A DNA stretch of 64,000 nt from Pseudevernia furfuracea (GCA_022315425.1 JAIUPT010000030.1:1054001-1118000); one strand, 5' to 3'. Shown: positions 1-13,355, counted from the first letter of the stretch. The notes: generated from the letters alone by a model not told the origin. Made by a program: numbers and translations.

Positions 1-1739
1 GAGCTCTAAGACATTTAAATCCACTAAAGAGGCTGTAAATCTAGATTTGGCCCCATCCTTCATCTCGACTACAGGCAAATTGCCAAAGAAAAAAAAGTAG
101 ATCTGAGTGTTGGCATTTTCTGGTTTGTAGATACCAATGGATACCAAACCAACTTAATTTTGCCATCCATAGCTGAGTAGAATCCAAGCAAAGCCTTTTC
201 CGAATAACAAGTCTCGACCAGTTCATTACAGTCCTATCGCTTCAACAGCTACTTTCTTTTAAGAAGTTGCCAGGCTACCTTGTGTCTCACCTAACGCGAT
301 AACCCCCCCCCCCTCTGTCTCCGATGCGGTTGCCAGAACGGGGCGTGACAGTCGTGATAGTCGTTGTAGGCCGCTTCTAGATGTTCATCATCCGCTAGGC
401 GCTTGAAGGAGCCGCGTATGAAATGGCGATGGGCCTGACAAAATGTCGGATATACTGGCATTGCCAATCTCTAGTCTAGTAACACATAGCATTTTGCGAA
501 CTGCTCGAAAGCACACACAACGTAGCTCTAGACTTTACCCAATGATGTTGCAAGCGGCTTGTTGGGATTTGGGAATTAGTGTACGACTTTATGACTTGCT
601 AGACTAAGGCTTCATCGTTTTCATCGTTTTCAGTAAGCCAGTAATGGCTGGATTTTGCAGTGCGCACAAAAAGTGCGGCATGACATGATCGGAGCGCTGT
701 TCTTAAAGAACTTGACAAACTCAGTAACCACTTCTTCGGCATGGAGTAATTAATCGATGCGAACGTGAAACCACATGGAATTTTTGCACTGTATGTGCTT
801 CTCCCATAATACCTTCATCAACGCTGCTTGGGAAGGCGACCTTTCATTCTGATCCTGACATGTGTCGCCAGGCCTACAAGCCGCCCACAGCTTTGCAAGT
901 CTTTTGATCTAGACCTTTTATGATTGCGCTTCTCTTTGAAAAGATACTGGGGTTCGTACATACCTCCGGGGGTCATATTTGTTACAGATCTAGACTTGAG
1001 AGCCTAGGCAGAAGCTACTCGTCGGGTCAGAAATGGTTAGCAATGTGTGGGACAAGCTCTGGTTGGAGGCGTTCGAACAGTTGCATTCGGAGTAGTCTCG
1101 TAGTTCTCGTCAGGCGGCAAGTCTTTTGGCATTGACCAAGGTAAAAGACGTTCAGAATCCCTCTCCCAGTAGTATGACAGTGGAAAACCCGGTCATACCC
1201 AATCTTGTCCGTCCTCGCACGATGTCTGCCTAAAGGGAGACATTTTGCTGGCTTTGGCGGTGTGGACCCGATGTTGATCACTGATCACAGTTGGCTATGC
1301 AGCAGAGGACTGCAAATAAGTTGAATGGGTCAAATTGACTGACCCCCAATGAGATTGAAGCGGCAAAATGAAAACAAGATATGTGAGAATCTGGCCTCAA
1401 AAGTTTCGCAACGGGAGAGACTGCTGCCCTCATTTTCCTGCCTTGGCAGGTAGGTAGTCCAGAGTATGAACGTGATAGACTAAGTGCAGCACGCAAAGTC
1501 GAGGTCCTTTGACAAGGAAACAATCCTTCTGGGGTGTCCTTATTCAGAACAATTGATTACTGGATGACGATCTATATGATGTCAATCCATAGGCCTTCTA
1601 CCTTTTACTGGAGGCTCACGTCGATCCAGTCCGATGAACTCATGGTAGTCTATACAAACCGCTTCCGACCAATTGATGCCACAACACGATGCACTCCCAG
1701 ACGCCATCGCTGGTGCAGCCGCGAGCTGCGAAGCTCCGT
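1..1739. other. No supported gene
   Basis: Only short open frames occur here, none with a recognisable domain, good start context or splice pattern. A run of about 13 C lies near 305-317. The right part is the 3' flank of the syntaxin gene that ends at 1740. I see no RNA gene. Confidence 0.5.
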
Positions 1740-3064
1740 TTAGCCTGCAATGAGAACCCATAATAGGAAGAAAATCTACCAAAGTGATTAGCACTTTCGC
1801 TCGTAATGGGAAATTGAAAGCTTGTAAAGTCTACCATAAGAACGCCGAACATCTTGGCCACAAGCCACCTATTACCAGAAACCCTCGACCAGTACTTCAT
1901 GAGCTCGCGTTGTGCACCCTGCACGTTGTCGACCACATCTTCTGTGTTGGCGTCTATGCGTTGTATTTGTTCGCTGTAGAGATATCAGCATCCTCTTCAG
2001 CTTGTATAGAAGGTACATTAACCCTTGCTCGGATACCATAGCCGCCAGTTGCCCGAAGACACCCCCTAGTTCATTGATAGTGCGCTCAATCATGTCTATT
2101 GCTTCGCCTCGCATATTTATGTACGTATTCTGCGGCTGTGCTTCTTCCATCATTAAGAGTTGTTGGTCCGATTGCGCACCAGTTTGCATCAGCGCTGATG
2201 AAGAGCCAGGATCGAGATTCAGTATGTCGTGATTCGAGTTCTGGTAGCCAGGCTGTGGGGTCCTAGATTTTGTAGGAGTACTGTATAGAGGAGATGCAGA
2301 TTGTTGCGAATTGAGCGATGGCTGAGAATGTGCTGAAACGGAAGAGACAAAGTTTTCTGTGCGCGATCGAGAGGCTTGAAGGTTCTTCGTGCGGACTTCT
2401 AGTACTTCCTTGAAATTGACGCCTACGTCGGCAAGCTTGCCTTGCAGCAGTACAACAACCTGATTGAAAGTAAACACCCTGTTCCATCTATGTTCATGGG
2501 AGTACATACGTTTTTGTTATGCTCTCCCTCTTGTTCTGCGCCACTTCTTGGAGTCTGAGTTTGTTGTGATTTCGATAGTGATTGCAAGGAGGAAATTTGC
2601 GAATTGAGTGATGAAAGGTCCTGCTTAATAACATAGGTGAGCTCGTTAATTTCAACAGGCCTGTCGTCGAACAGCGTTTTCCGTTTCGCCACTTTTCTCA
2701 GTAGTCAGTACAGATTCTTATATATGGTAGATTGGTTAAGGCGCCCTGAGCTTGATTGCTCCGGGTCTTTGTACGCTTAAACAACATGAGCCTGTCACGT
2801 ACATTCCGCCAGCCTGCCCAGTTTCTCCATTGTTCCCGTGATGCCACGCCCTATCTCCGCAGCTCTCCTAGCAAATTCTGACCGCGCGCCTCTTCTTGCC
2901 CCTTTGATGTCGCCATTGGGAGAACCACTGGCCGTTCGCTTTTGTGACTCTATAAGCAGCGATTGTCTCTGAGCGCCAATTTTTGTCGAAGATTGCCGCT
3001 TTTGCGCCTGGGCTAGAACGGCTCTGAATTCGGCTGTTCGGTCTTGTATTGAAGTTGTGGTCAT
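1740..3064 (-). CDS. SED5: Syntaxin-5 type Golgi t-SNARE (Sed5)
   Basis: Qa-SNARE for ER-Golgi and intra-Golgi vesicle fusion. Five exons on the minus strand (3064-2803, 2691-2510, 2459-2023, 1973-1835, 1775-1740) give 351 residues; every intron is GT-AG. The N-terminus carries the Sed5-typical SIQDRTAEF block. Exon 2 supplies KRKTLFDDRPVEINELTYVI, the region before the Habc helices. A Ser/Gln-rich linker follows. The SNARE motif runs from about residue 260 (MRGEAIDMIERTINELGGVF) through EQGEQIQRIDANTED, where the central Gln is the zero-layer residue. The last exon encodes a C-terminal membrane anchor (IFFLLWVLIAG) with almost nothing beyond it, as expected for a tail-anchored SNARE. The start is the first ATG and matches the family's N-terminus. 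Identification is firm; exon joins are inferred from frame and homology. Confidence 0.95.
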
Positions 3065-3880
3065 CTTTGAGCAAGGCGCTCACACAGCAGATGAACTCGT
3101 GCTCTAGTCTATTTTAATAATGGGTGCTTGATATTTAGGTAGACTTCAACGAAGGATGCAGTACCAGAAAGCTGGACAGAGAGGCGGGGCGGGAAGATTA
3201 GGCACCAGTAAATGAACGCTGGACAGTTAGAGAGCAGGGGATATTCTTGATGCTTCGGTTTTCGTTAGAGACCGTTAGACCACGTTGTTGTACAGATACT
3301 AAGGCAGTTCAATGCTCGACCTTTGTGCGGAGAACCTATTACGAATGTTGTCAAGAAAGGAGGAACTCTATCTCGGTGGATTGTCGGCCCGTAGCGCCGT
3401 TAGAGACAAATTCCAGAAACCTGGCTGCTGTCAGAAATGTGCTGAGCCCCGTTATGCCATGCGTTGCTCGGGTGGGAAAATTTCATTTACAGATCTTCTC
3501 AAGATCTAAGCCATCAGTGCACTGCTTACAAGAGAAGACACCGGTAGTGATTTTCTCCTTGCTGTCACCCCCCGTTGCCTCTCAACAATCTCGTATAATC
3601 ATTACGGGCGCGGCAGTCGCCAAACCACGCCCAAATCAGATTCGACGGTTGAGATTGTGATTCGATTCACTGCAATCATCTTCTGTATGAATGCAGTGAT
3701 TTAATTTCATATCACCAGTTGAGGCTTTCGTGTAAGCCCAGCGCTGGCATGCGGGGTTTCGAAACACAAGACTTTTCATTGGGTCTACCCAACCATTGCT
3801 GTGAGTGGCTACCCACAACCTTTTCACATGCGAAGCACAACCCTAACGATGCCTTTTCGTAGTTTAGGAGATCAGCAGAA
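3065..3880. other. Divergent intergenic region, SED5 / large disordered protein
   Basis: 816 bases between two divergently transcribed genes, so it should hold both promoters. The short frames at 3247-3660 show no domain. No clear TATA or operator was recognised. Confidence 0.5.
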
Positions 3881-6800
3881 ATGTCACAGCAAGTTGCAGT
3901 CGGTGGGCATCCCCCCACCTTCAATACCAACGTCAATCGTGCCAAGACGAAGAAATGGGTAGAGGCCAAGTCATATTCTTATGACGGTGACGATTGGGGT
4001 GATGTTGATGACTACGATGAATACGGAGGCTATGATGCGCCAGATCCAGAGCCGGCGCCAGAAGTAAAGCCCACAGGGCTCCGACAGCGAGGCCAGTCAG
4101 CGAGTCACATGCCCCAAGATCCCTACTCTGCCCGTCAAGATCCATATCAATCACCAGTCGACACCAGAATATATGGCAATATGACTGGACCAGCCGGCCG
4201 GCAACAACACCAGCAGTATGGCAGCCGGAGCGTCACGAATCCCCAACCTCAAGCTCCTACGATGCGGAAGATGAATTCTTTTGACCCCGAAGAAGAAAGG
4301 CGGGCTTTCTCAGCTGGTGGACCGCCGCAAAGCATGGGAAACACTGGCTTGGGAACCCAACCCCCTTCTCAGCACAATCAAGGCCAGAACATCGCGGCGC
4401 ATGACTTCCAATCGAGTCAAAACTACCCCAATCAACGTCCCCAAGGCCAGCCTAGCCCCGCTCGACCTTCTGTGCATACGGCAAGTCGTCCAAGCATGGA
4501 TGACCCGGCAAGATATGGTGGACAGCCCCAACAGCAAGCTGGGAACTATCAAAGCATATATCCTGATCAGCCACGGCAACCGGGTAGTAGAACGCACTCC
4601 ATGGCGAGCACCAACTCAGCACTAGAATTTCATAACAGACGTGATTTCTCTCCCTCAGCCATGCCACCACCCCTGCAAACTCGTGGCTCGCCTTCGCCCC
4701 ATTCGAGATCTTCTTCCAGTCACCCACCGCGCAAGAGCAGTCTGAGCCAGGAGACTGCGCCTTCTTTACCCTTTGGCGCACAAGCTGCATCAATGACTGA
4801 AACAGGAGATACAGAGGACAGTTTACCTCCTGAAAGTGAACGTGCGGTCAGTGGTGCTGGCAAAGCATTGCCTTTTGTTCGACCAGCAGATATATACAGG
4901 CGCATGCAAGAAGAGAAGGAGAAGGAACGTCAATCACAAGAATCAACAAGACCTAGCATGGATGCTATCATGGGCAAAGCAAACGAACGTCCAGCCCTTG
5001 GAAATCCACAGGACAGTGAGGCCAGCCAGCGAGTAAAGCCAACTTTGGATCCGGTTACGGAGCGGAGAAGCGAGTACGGTTTAGAGGGAGTGAATTTAAA
5101 TGAGCAATCGAAGCTTGAAGAGCGACGTCCTACAACGTCGAAGAAGTTCGAGCTGCCAAATCGCAAGTCGAATCCTAGTTCCCAAAGTCCCAGTAGTTCA
5201 CTTCAGCCTATGCTTCCTGATGTCAGTCGGGTTTCCGGCTTTGGCGAATCATTCTTCGGTTCAACAAGTGGTTCTCATGAGCCGTCGCAAGAGGCTTTCG
5301 TGAACTTGACAGGGCCCACCGCTTCCACGCCCGCACAACATGAACAGAACAAAGCAACACCAGAGAAGGATTTGAGAAACCAACCATCTCTGGGATTCAC
5401 TTCTGCTGTACATGAAGCTTTTGATAGAGCCGAAGATCAGGTACCACCTACTCCGAGTTCTGCGGCAGGCTCTACAGTTGGACGTAGTGCTAGCGGAGGT
5501 ACCAGTGCTGTGAGCCCAATAATAAGCAGAGGCCCAAGTACAGCTACGGACAATTGGGATCCCAGGCTTCCAGGGATTGACGACGTGACCACTCCAACGA
5601 CAGTCGATGCGCCTGAAGGAAGCAGCTCAAGGCCACTGTCTTCGACTTCGCTAAGCACCCCGAAACAGATTGCGAGGAAGCCGTCGCCGTCACCAGCAAC
5701 GATGTCTCAGTCGACGGACTTACCCTCACCGTCATTCGTTCCAGGTCATCGAAGAGATCTAAGCACTCCGAGTCCAGACAACAGCCCTGCGAGAACACCA
5801 GCGCTTGAAGTCAATCGTCAATTACGACAACCGCAAGAAGTCGAGCTTGCTGCAGCGACTCCGACTGACCCAAGCTTCAGTACTAATAATAGCTCAAACG
5901 TGTCCGAGGTTGCTGAGCAAGAGCCAATCTCTACACAACCCACCGAAATAGCGTCAAGAGGCAGGTCTGATATTCATGTGGATACTCAACCTATGGCCAA
6001 GAATTTTTCGGGAAAAGCTGACCCAGCAGACTCACCTATTCCGTATCCTCAGAACTATCTCCGGACTCGTACAGACTCGGGAAGCAGCAAAAGAGTTCGT
6101 GATCTGGCAGACAGATTTGAAAGCGGCAGCCGACCTGGATCCGCACACTCAGCTACACCGCGTAGCAGTGTGTTTGGAAACACCATGCAGAAAGACGATC
6201 TCGTTCCTTCTCGTCCACTAGCTGATCGCATGGAGAGCTTCCGACCCCATCTACCTGGTGGATGGGAGTCGTCCGCTTCCATTGCTTCAGCAGCGGCGCT
6301 CAGACGACCGGAACCTACAATGAACCGTAACCAACCCGAGTCAATTGAAACCACTGGTGGGCCTACAGATGGTATCGCCTCGTCTGCGGATCAAGCTCCT
6401 TCGTCTATGTCTCAGATCAAAGACGCATCTGAGGAAGCCTTCACAGCTGTAGCAGCAGCCGGAACTGCATTAGCCGGTGCTTTTGCCGCAGTTGTCGGAA
6501 TGGACCAACACAATGGGCCTGAAGCTTCGACAGCCGAAACGTCATCAGACAAGAAACCGGACGAGAGAACATCCAAAGACTTCGGAGCAGCCATTCACAA
6601 GCCCAACGTTTCCATGAACACGGTCGTCAACCCAGAGGCTACAAAATCATACCTGCGAGACCCCGTGGACGATGAAGCGTCGACTGCGGCTCCCACTCCT
6701 CTCGTGAACGATACATCTCTTCATCGCACCGACTACTCTGAGACTTCAGACTACTTCTCACCTCCTGGAAATCAAGAGCACCCCGATTGGGCAGGTCGGA

Positions 6801-9800
6801 GCGTAGGAACGGCGCCAGCAAACCGTCTATCGAGGTTGCCGTCGCTCAGCACCGATACAGGGGTTCCTCAGTACGAGTCTGACAGACTGCGCAGAGAGAT
6901 TGTCAGAGAACTAAGTCCCATGATTCCTAGTGAACCGACAACCGCGCAGTCGGATTACTCAAATTACGAAGATGCTTCAAGATTGTCCACAAATCAAAGC
7001 TTGCCTCGTCCAGGCCATGAGAGCGGAGTCCTTCCAAGGGAATATGAGAGTTATTGGAATGACGCGAACAGCGACGATGATACGAGTCACCTCAGCGGCG
7101 AGCCAGGCCAACTGGAGGATGCCACAACTGCGCGCCGCCAGCAGGGCGCCGCAGTCATTGGTGAGCCTTTGCGTCTACGTCACGTCGAACAAGACACTTC
7201 AGCTGGTGAACCCCTGCATCTAGGTCGACTACAACAGGATGTACCCTCTGGTCCTACCAGCATGGGTGAAGGCGCTCGAGACAGTCCTCAGGTGCTACAA
7301 CATCGGTTCTCCTGGGAGCAACCCCTGCAGTCTCCACAACCCATTCCTACAGATCCAAATACGATCCACGAAGCTCCAAATGCTTCAGTGTCTGCATTCC
7401 CAAGGTCTACAGATTCGGATACGGCCCATGAAGCTCCAGATGCTCCAGTGTCTGATTTCTTAAGGTCTGCGGTATATTCTGAGGGCCAATCTTTCCAGCC
7501 TCAAGATCCTCCCGGAGCTTCTCGGCTGTCCACAATGCCCAAACTAGCAGATGCGCTTGAGAATGACGATCCGAGAGTACTTGATCGAGATGCGTCGTTC
7601 CCCGAGAGTCAAAACGATTTAGGTCAACATGATGAGACAGCGGGTTTTGAGAAAGAGTTGCCGGACTATAATTCTGGCTTAGAGTTGGCGCCGTCATTAT
7701 TAGAGAAGGAACACGCAGGGCAAATCGACTCTGGCTACGATGGTGGCACGAAATACATGGGCCAACAAACCCCAATGTTGCAGAGTGAACAGAGGCAAGA
7801 CTTGGACCCGCCTTTACTCGAGCCTTCCCTACCCGAGCCTCCTGTACATGAACCTCCTCGGACATTCGGCGCACAGGGCGATGAGCTCTCACCTTTGCCA
7901 CCTGCCAATGCCCAACCCAAAATTGCAGCTTTCCGGGAAATACTTGCTTTAAAGTCCCCTTCTGAACGCATCCGAGCGTACAACGACACTCGAGAACAGT
8001 TCGCCAACCTGAACACTGGCCTTGCGCATTGGCTTACTACCACCTCAAATGATCTTCCCGAACATGCGGATTTATGGACAAATTCTGCACGTCGTCCCGC
8101 CGTCCAGAGTCACAAGCCATCTCCCTCAAGGTCAAAGCTCGGGGGGCTACTGCAAAGTGGAGGTCATTCTAGTCAGCTATATCCAAACAGTCCACAGTCA
8201 ACGTCAGAGGGTGCTGCAACCGGCAGTGCTCTAGGCAATATCTATCCCCAAGGATATTCGCCCTCCGTGGGATCGAGTGGTAAACTCTCCAGTCAGCAAG
8301 TTCAGGCCAAAGGCAAAGATTTACTGCACACTGCAGGCGTTTTCGGAGGAAAGGCAAATGTTGCTGCAAAAGGATTGTTCTCCAAGGGCAAGAGCAAGCT
8401 CAGAGGCAGCAGTGGTGCGGAAAAGGTATAACCTTTTCCCTTTCATGTGGTCCATATTTCGATCCTTGCCCATTCAACGTTTCTACAACCGGTGCCTTGG
8501 CAAGCGTGAGGGTCTAAATTTAGCACGTGTATTTGTATCAGCAGAAAACGAATGTCAGAATCTCGGTCGAATACCGATCGATCGCCGTTCACTGATATTT
8601 CTTCTTCTTCTATATGACTGACTTTTGTTTCCCCAAATGCAGTGATTGATACTTGTGTTGTGTCAGGCTACCCCCGCTCCACCCCAACCCTTTAGCCCCG
8701 ACCCCCGAGGAATGCAGCAACAGCCAAGGATTAGCGAAGCACCGCAAACCACCCAAAGCGTTAGCAGGGCCACAACCTCGTCTGACATTCAGACCCCCCA
8801 GCACCTGCGTGCCGGCTTTGACAGAAGTACAGCCCCTCCCGCCGTTCCACCCCTGCAAGACCCTCCCGCCATTGTTAGCAGATTCGACTCCGAGCCAGGC
8901 GTTAAAGAACCCCCATACAAGCACGTCGATCCTAACAGAGCAGCGAATCAAATATCATCTCAAGAGTCTCAGCCACTGCCCCAATCTTCTGGGCAGAAAT
9001 CGCCTCGAGATACGCCTTCTCTTGAAAGTTTCACACAGAGTCAGGAGGGGGATGATGAACGTAGCGAAGAGTCCATTCCTACAAACCAGGAACACCCTCC
9101 AAGGGCTTCTAGTCTACACCTTAAAGGGATCACTAGTCAAAGGCAAAGTCGGTTTCCGCAAACCCCAGCGACCACCGGAGACAATGGTTCCATTTCTCTC
9201 AAAGACAGACCGTTAGTAAATTCGTACGTTGGATCTCCTAAAGAAGTCCAGACCCCAAGGTCCGCTACCAGCAGCAATAAGACACCCACCCAAGCGACCT
9301 TCACGGATGCCGGCCAACCTGCTATACCAGCTGGGTTTCCCATTACAGGTGACGGATCCAGCATCCAGCATCATAGACGTGCGGGATCATCTCCAAGGTC
9401 CTTTCCTCAGCCACAGTCAGGCTTTTCTGGCCAGACTCCAAGCAACAATTCTCGATGCCAAGAGCCTGAAGCCGCTCCAAGATTCTCACAGGATTCCGAA
9501 GGCACGTTTCATACAGCAGGTAGTGGGGATGGCCTTCCAGAGACTTCATTGCCAATCCTGCATAATCTACAAAGCCAACCGGCTGGTCTCGATCCGTATT
9601 CGCAAGTCCCTGCAGATATGAACATGCCACATCAGTCAGAAATATCCCCAAGGGAGATTTCAAGTTCGCCTACAAACGTGCAAAATGGCAGACCGATTCC
9701 CTTGATACGTGATTCGCTAAATCCTCAAATACCATCACAAGACTATTCATTGAGAGGCCCGAGTATCGACAGTGATCTGGGTCATGTAAATTATGACCAT

Positions 9801-11757
9801 CCACCATCCCCTTTGACGCCACGGCAGCCAACTAATTATGGTGTTCCTGAGCAGAGAGGTCGGACTGGTCCTATTCATTACGGCATCGATCATGATTTCG
9901 ACCGACCAAGCGATACGGAACGATCGCGGAGCCGTTCATCATCTTACCCCAGAGAGCTACAAAATATACGACGATCACAAGATTCCCGTCCATCTCTAGA
10001 TCCTAATATCCTAGAGCACCCTGCCTTCCGGGCAGTTGCTGAGGGTAATGGTATGCCTGCACAATATTACGGTGGGCAGCTTACACATCAAGAAACTTTA
10101 ACTCCACGTCAACAGGCAGCAGAACACGTGCTTGTGGGCCGTGGACCAACTGTAGGGAGACGTTCAGGGAGTAAATCACGATCTAGGCGCGGCTCTAGAA
10201 GTTCTGCGTTCTTCAAAGCCTTCACTAGCCCATCGAAATCAGATCAACCCCCTTTGCCAAACGCGCCAGATAGTCAACCTAGCTCGTCGCCCAGAGATTC
10301 TCCTGCCATAGGAGACAGGAGGAGTAATAGGCTCAGCATCTTCCGTTCTCGCAGTGGGAACATGGGAAGTGGAAGTGGAGATAGCCGCAGCAAGGAAAAT
10401 ATGGCACCTCGGGATGCTTCACCCCGAGGTTCTTTTACACAAGTCGCATATCAAGTCGGTCCAATGACATCAAGGCGCGTTGAAGAAGACGCTTCTTCAA
10501 AGGGTGTATCAAACAAATTGAGCAAGAAGCTACAAAGGGCATCGACGTCCGCAAAGCCAGAACCAGACAGTGGGAAGAAGAAGAGGTTCTCGGCCATTGG
10601 GGTAAATGTTCAGTATCCCGTTGCGTAATCAGTTCACTAACGAGTATCAGACACTCTTTGGAGGTCGAAAACGACAGAGCTCCACTCTGCAGTCTCGGCC
10701 CCATCCTCAGCAATCTCCTCCAAACCAGGCGCAACAGCGTGACCCGTATAACGTAGTCCAGCCGCAAAGGCTCGAACGAGACGACCGTGGACCGCCTAGG
10801 GAGGAACATATTCAGCCACCCCGTGAAGGTTACTATGCCCCCGGTCGCCAGGATGGAGGATCGCCACAAGCCGCTGGTGCATATCGTTCGTCCAATTCTG
10901 GATCACGACAAAACGGGCAATCACACCCAAGAGCTCCAGACGCCCCAGCTTACGTACAAGACTCGGCACTTAGAGTACGCCAGCTAATGTCACCAGTCGA
11001 ATACCCTCAAAATGCAGCCATGCCACGAACTTCAGCGACTTTCCCTCAACGCAGCCCTCAGCATTCATCTTTCAGTGTGCCCAGGTCATCGACATCTAAC
11101 CAAACGAGAACCGGCGAAGTTTTTCCTCAACGTCCTGAGCACCAGAGAAAGGCGTCAGGCAGTTCCTGGACACGCTTCTCGACTCATGCCCGATCGAAGA
11201 GCCGCCAAGAGCAAGCACGGCCGCCATCAAATGGGGCGCTGTCGTCTCCGCCTCCCAAACCTTACGCACCTGCGCCCCCATCCAATACCCCTGCGACTGG
11301 TCGACGGTCGTTCCAAGAACCTGTGCGCTCCGAGTCTCCACCTCCGCCACCTCCGCCACCCAAAGACGATTGGCATCGCCCTCATCCTCGCGATTCCACC
11401 GGTCTCTCGCCCCCGTCAACCAATCAACACGCCTACCACCCTCCATCTTCCTCACAATCCTCTATCCGTCCCGTCCCAACCCAACAACGCCGATCACTTC
11501 CTCCTCTACAAACGAACGTCCGCAGTAACAACTCTCGCAATAGCGCGATCGGGTCTGGCAGAACGCTAACACCAGAGGAAAAGCGCAAGTCGCGCCAGCT
11601 GGAGATTGAGAGGAGTAGCATTCCGCCGCAGAGTCCTGCGAGGAACATACCCAGCCATGTGCAGGAGATGGATGTTGAGGATGAAGAACCAGTGATGTCG
11701 GCGACGAGTTTTCCGGGACAGATGTGGCAGCCGAGTTATGCGCATTGGGATGAATGA
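3881..11757 (+). CDS. Very large intrinsically disordered protein, function unknown
   Basis: I do not recognise a named family. Three exons (3881-8425, 8667-10601, 10651-11757) join in frame to give 2,528 residues. Intron 2 is 49 bases with a CTAAC branch site; intron 1 is unusually long (241 bases) and could hide an extra small exon. The protein starts with a compact aromatic/acidic block at about residues 11-60 (AKTKKWVEAKSYSYDGDDWG, then an Asp/Tyr-rich stretch). More than a thousand residues of Ser/Pro/Gln/Thr-rich low-complexity sequence follow. A helical-looking segment lies at about 1345-1400 (FREILALKSPSERIRAYNDT onward), the only part that looks folded. Later come basic RS-rich stretches near 10150-10370 and a poly-Pro run near 11336-11370, and the protein ends in MWQPSYAHWDE. 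A scaffold or SH3-ligand role is possible but unproven. The ATG at 3881 precedes the ordered N-terminal block. Confidence 0.8.
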
Positions 11758-11910
11758 GTGGATTGGTTCTTCTGCACAATCCTTGACTTCGTGGAGACGT
11801 GCAGTGTGGATATTAAGAATGTGTGTGTGCATGCTGGTCTTTTCTTGTATTTAAATAGTGCAAGCATGTGGGGATACCATTGTGAAGCTTGGGCAAATTG
11901 ATTGATTAGT

Positions 11911-12252
11911 CTAGACCAACATCTTTGCTAGATCTACTGGTTCATCAACAGCTGCTTCGATCTGGCTGTCTCGTCGATATACATTCACAGTCCCTGTATT
12001 CTTACAACCGCACTTAATTCTAATTCCCCGCGGGACAGATTCCTTTCGATCCTCGGGGATGAGCATGACTTCCGATGGATAGACATGAGGGATGGCGAAA
12101 GCACTTGACGCAGCTAATACAGTCAGACCAGCCGCTGTAGAGTACACAGCAAGCTGAGGGGTATCATAACTTTCAAATCGACCAACCAAAATTGAAAGCA
12201 TAATACAACAGTCTTCCCTGGATGTGAGCTGGATACCCTCGCCTGTTGCCAT
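11911..12252 (-). CDS. Small uncharacterised ORF downstream of VAM7
   Basis: An open frame of 113 residues on the same strand as VAM7, starting 30 bases past the VAM7 stop. It has a moderately hydrophobic middle (AAGLTVLAASSAFAIPHVYP) and a CGC motif in IRIKCGCKNTG. I recognise no family and see no intron. Its coding nature is doubtful: it could equally be the VAM7 3' untranslated region. Confidence 0.22.
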   Translation of the reverse strand: MATGEGIQLTSREDCCIMLSILVGRFESYDTPQLAVYSTAAGLTVLAASSAFAIPHVYPSEVMLIPEDRKESVPRGIRIKCGCKNTGTVNVYRRDSQIEAAVDEPVDLAKMLV

Positions 12253-12281
12253 CTGCCCCTCCACTACCTGCTCGCTCGTTC

Positions 12282-13355
12282 TCAAGAAATTTTCCCAATC
12301 CTCTTCCTCGCCACATCCATCTTCCCCTGCACCCTCGTCACATCCTCATCCAACATCCCCAACATCTCATTCTGCACCGCCAACTCCTCCTGTATCTGCA
12401 CCCCCAACTCCTTCTGCCGCGCCACCGCCCGCGCCAGCACCATCACATCTTCATCCTGCTCCTGCATCATCTGTTTCTGCAACTGCAGCACGCCCTGATT
12501 ATCAAGCGCGCGCGTCTTATCGCTCTCTTTCCCCAGCACGCGGCCGGAGGCCGGTTTCGGAGGACCGAGCAGGGCCGTGCTGTCGGATTTATCCGCGACG
12601 GTCTTGTCAACGGCGGATTTGGCCACCATGGCCGAGAGCAAGTTTTCGAGGCCTTCTTTTTCGCGCTTGGCGCTCGAGAGGAGGTCGCGGCGCCGGCGGA
12701 GCTCGCCTTCGCCGAGTTTCGGGGTGCCCCATGAGGAGATGGAGGATAGGTGTTCGAGACCGGTGTCGAGGGTTTGAATCATGGTGCCTGCTCTGACGAG
12801 GAATTTCTTGGCTTGGGCGGAGGCTTCGTGCTGGGCTTGCGTCGTGGAGGCTTGGTCCCGCCGCGTAAGATGGAGCCGGGCGTCATGTAGTTGAGCTTTG
12901 AGGTCTCGGTGGTGATCGAGCCATACGACAGGGTCTATTACCGGATGGCTGCCGCCGGGTCCGTTCAGGGCGCTGTGGAGCGTCGATGTGCTTGAACGCG
13001 AGGTATTATTGCTGGGTAGATTGAGGAAAGTCCGCCATGCGCTGGTGTTCCGCCATCTTTCATCATCTGATTCGTTTATCGTCTTGAGATATATTTCGAG
13101 CCCTTTGCGGCGCTCTTCTGTGAGTTGGGGGGAGGAGGTCGTGCGGGTGAACCATGATTTTGAGGGCAGCGGAGCTGGAGGGGCGGCACCAGCTTGGGAT
13201 GTCAGGACGTTTTGGAGGGTGGTGAAATCGGTGTAGCGTTTCTGAAGAGTGAAGGAGCGGAGGGGCAGGCGGAGAGTAATGTTGTAAAGGGTGTAGAGTT
13301 TGGGAGTGGAGGAGGTTTGGGTGGTGGGTATAGAGATTTCGATCTGTTGAGTCAT
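12282..13355 (-). CDS. VAM7: Vacuolar Qc-SNARE with PX domain (Vam7)
   Basis: Soluble t-SNARE that binds PI3P and acts with the HOPS complex in homotypic vacuole fusion. Single exon, 357 residues. An N-terminal PX domain covers about residues 3-120, with the PI3P-binding KRYTDF signature near 40-45, a proline-rich loop (AAPPAPLPSKSWF) and the closing RRKGLEIYLKTI helix. A divergent middle follows. The C-terminal 60 residues form the SNARE coiled coil, from QDEDVMVLARAVARQKELGV to VARKRIGKIS, with no membrane anchor, which is characteristic of Vam7. The ATG at 13355 lies just before the first PX strand. The middle is Ala/Arg-rich and the locus more GC-rich than its neighbours. Confidence 0.93.
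   Translation of the reverse strand: MTQQIEISIPTTQTSSTPKLYTLYNITLRLPLRSFTLQKRYTDFTTLQNVLTSQAGAAPPAPLPSKSWFTRTTSSPQLTEERRKGLEIYLKTINESDDERWRNTSAWRTFLNLPSNNTSRSSTSTLHSALNGPGGSHPVIDPVVWLDHHRDLKAQLHDARLHLTRRDQASTTQAQHEASAQAKKFLVRAGTMIQTLDTGLEHLSSISSWGTPKLGEGELRRRRDLLSSAKREKEGLENLLSAMVAKSAVDKTVADKSDSTALLGPPKPASGRVLGKESDKTRALDNQGVLQLQKQMMQEQDEDVMVLARAVARQKELGVQIQEELAVQNEMLGMLDEDVTRVQGKMDVARKRIGKIS

Noticed and set aside
1165..1200. AGTGGAAAACCC resembling part of fungal 5S rRNA
   Set aside because: The match is limited to about a dozen bases; the rest of the 5S sequence is absent.
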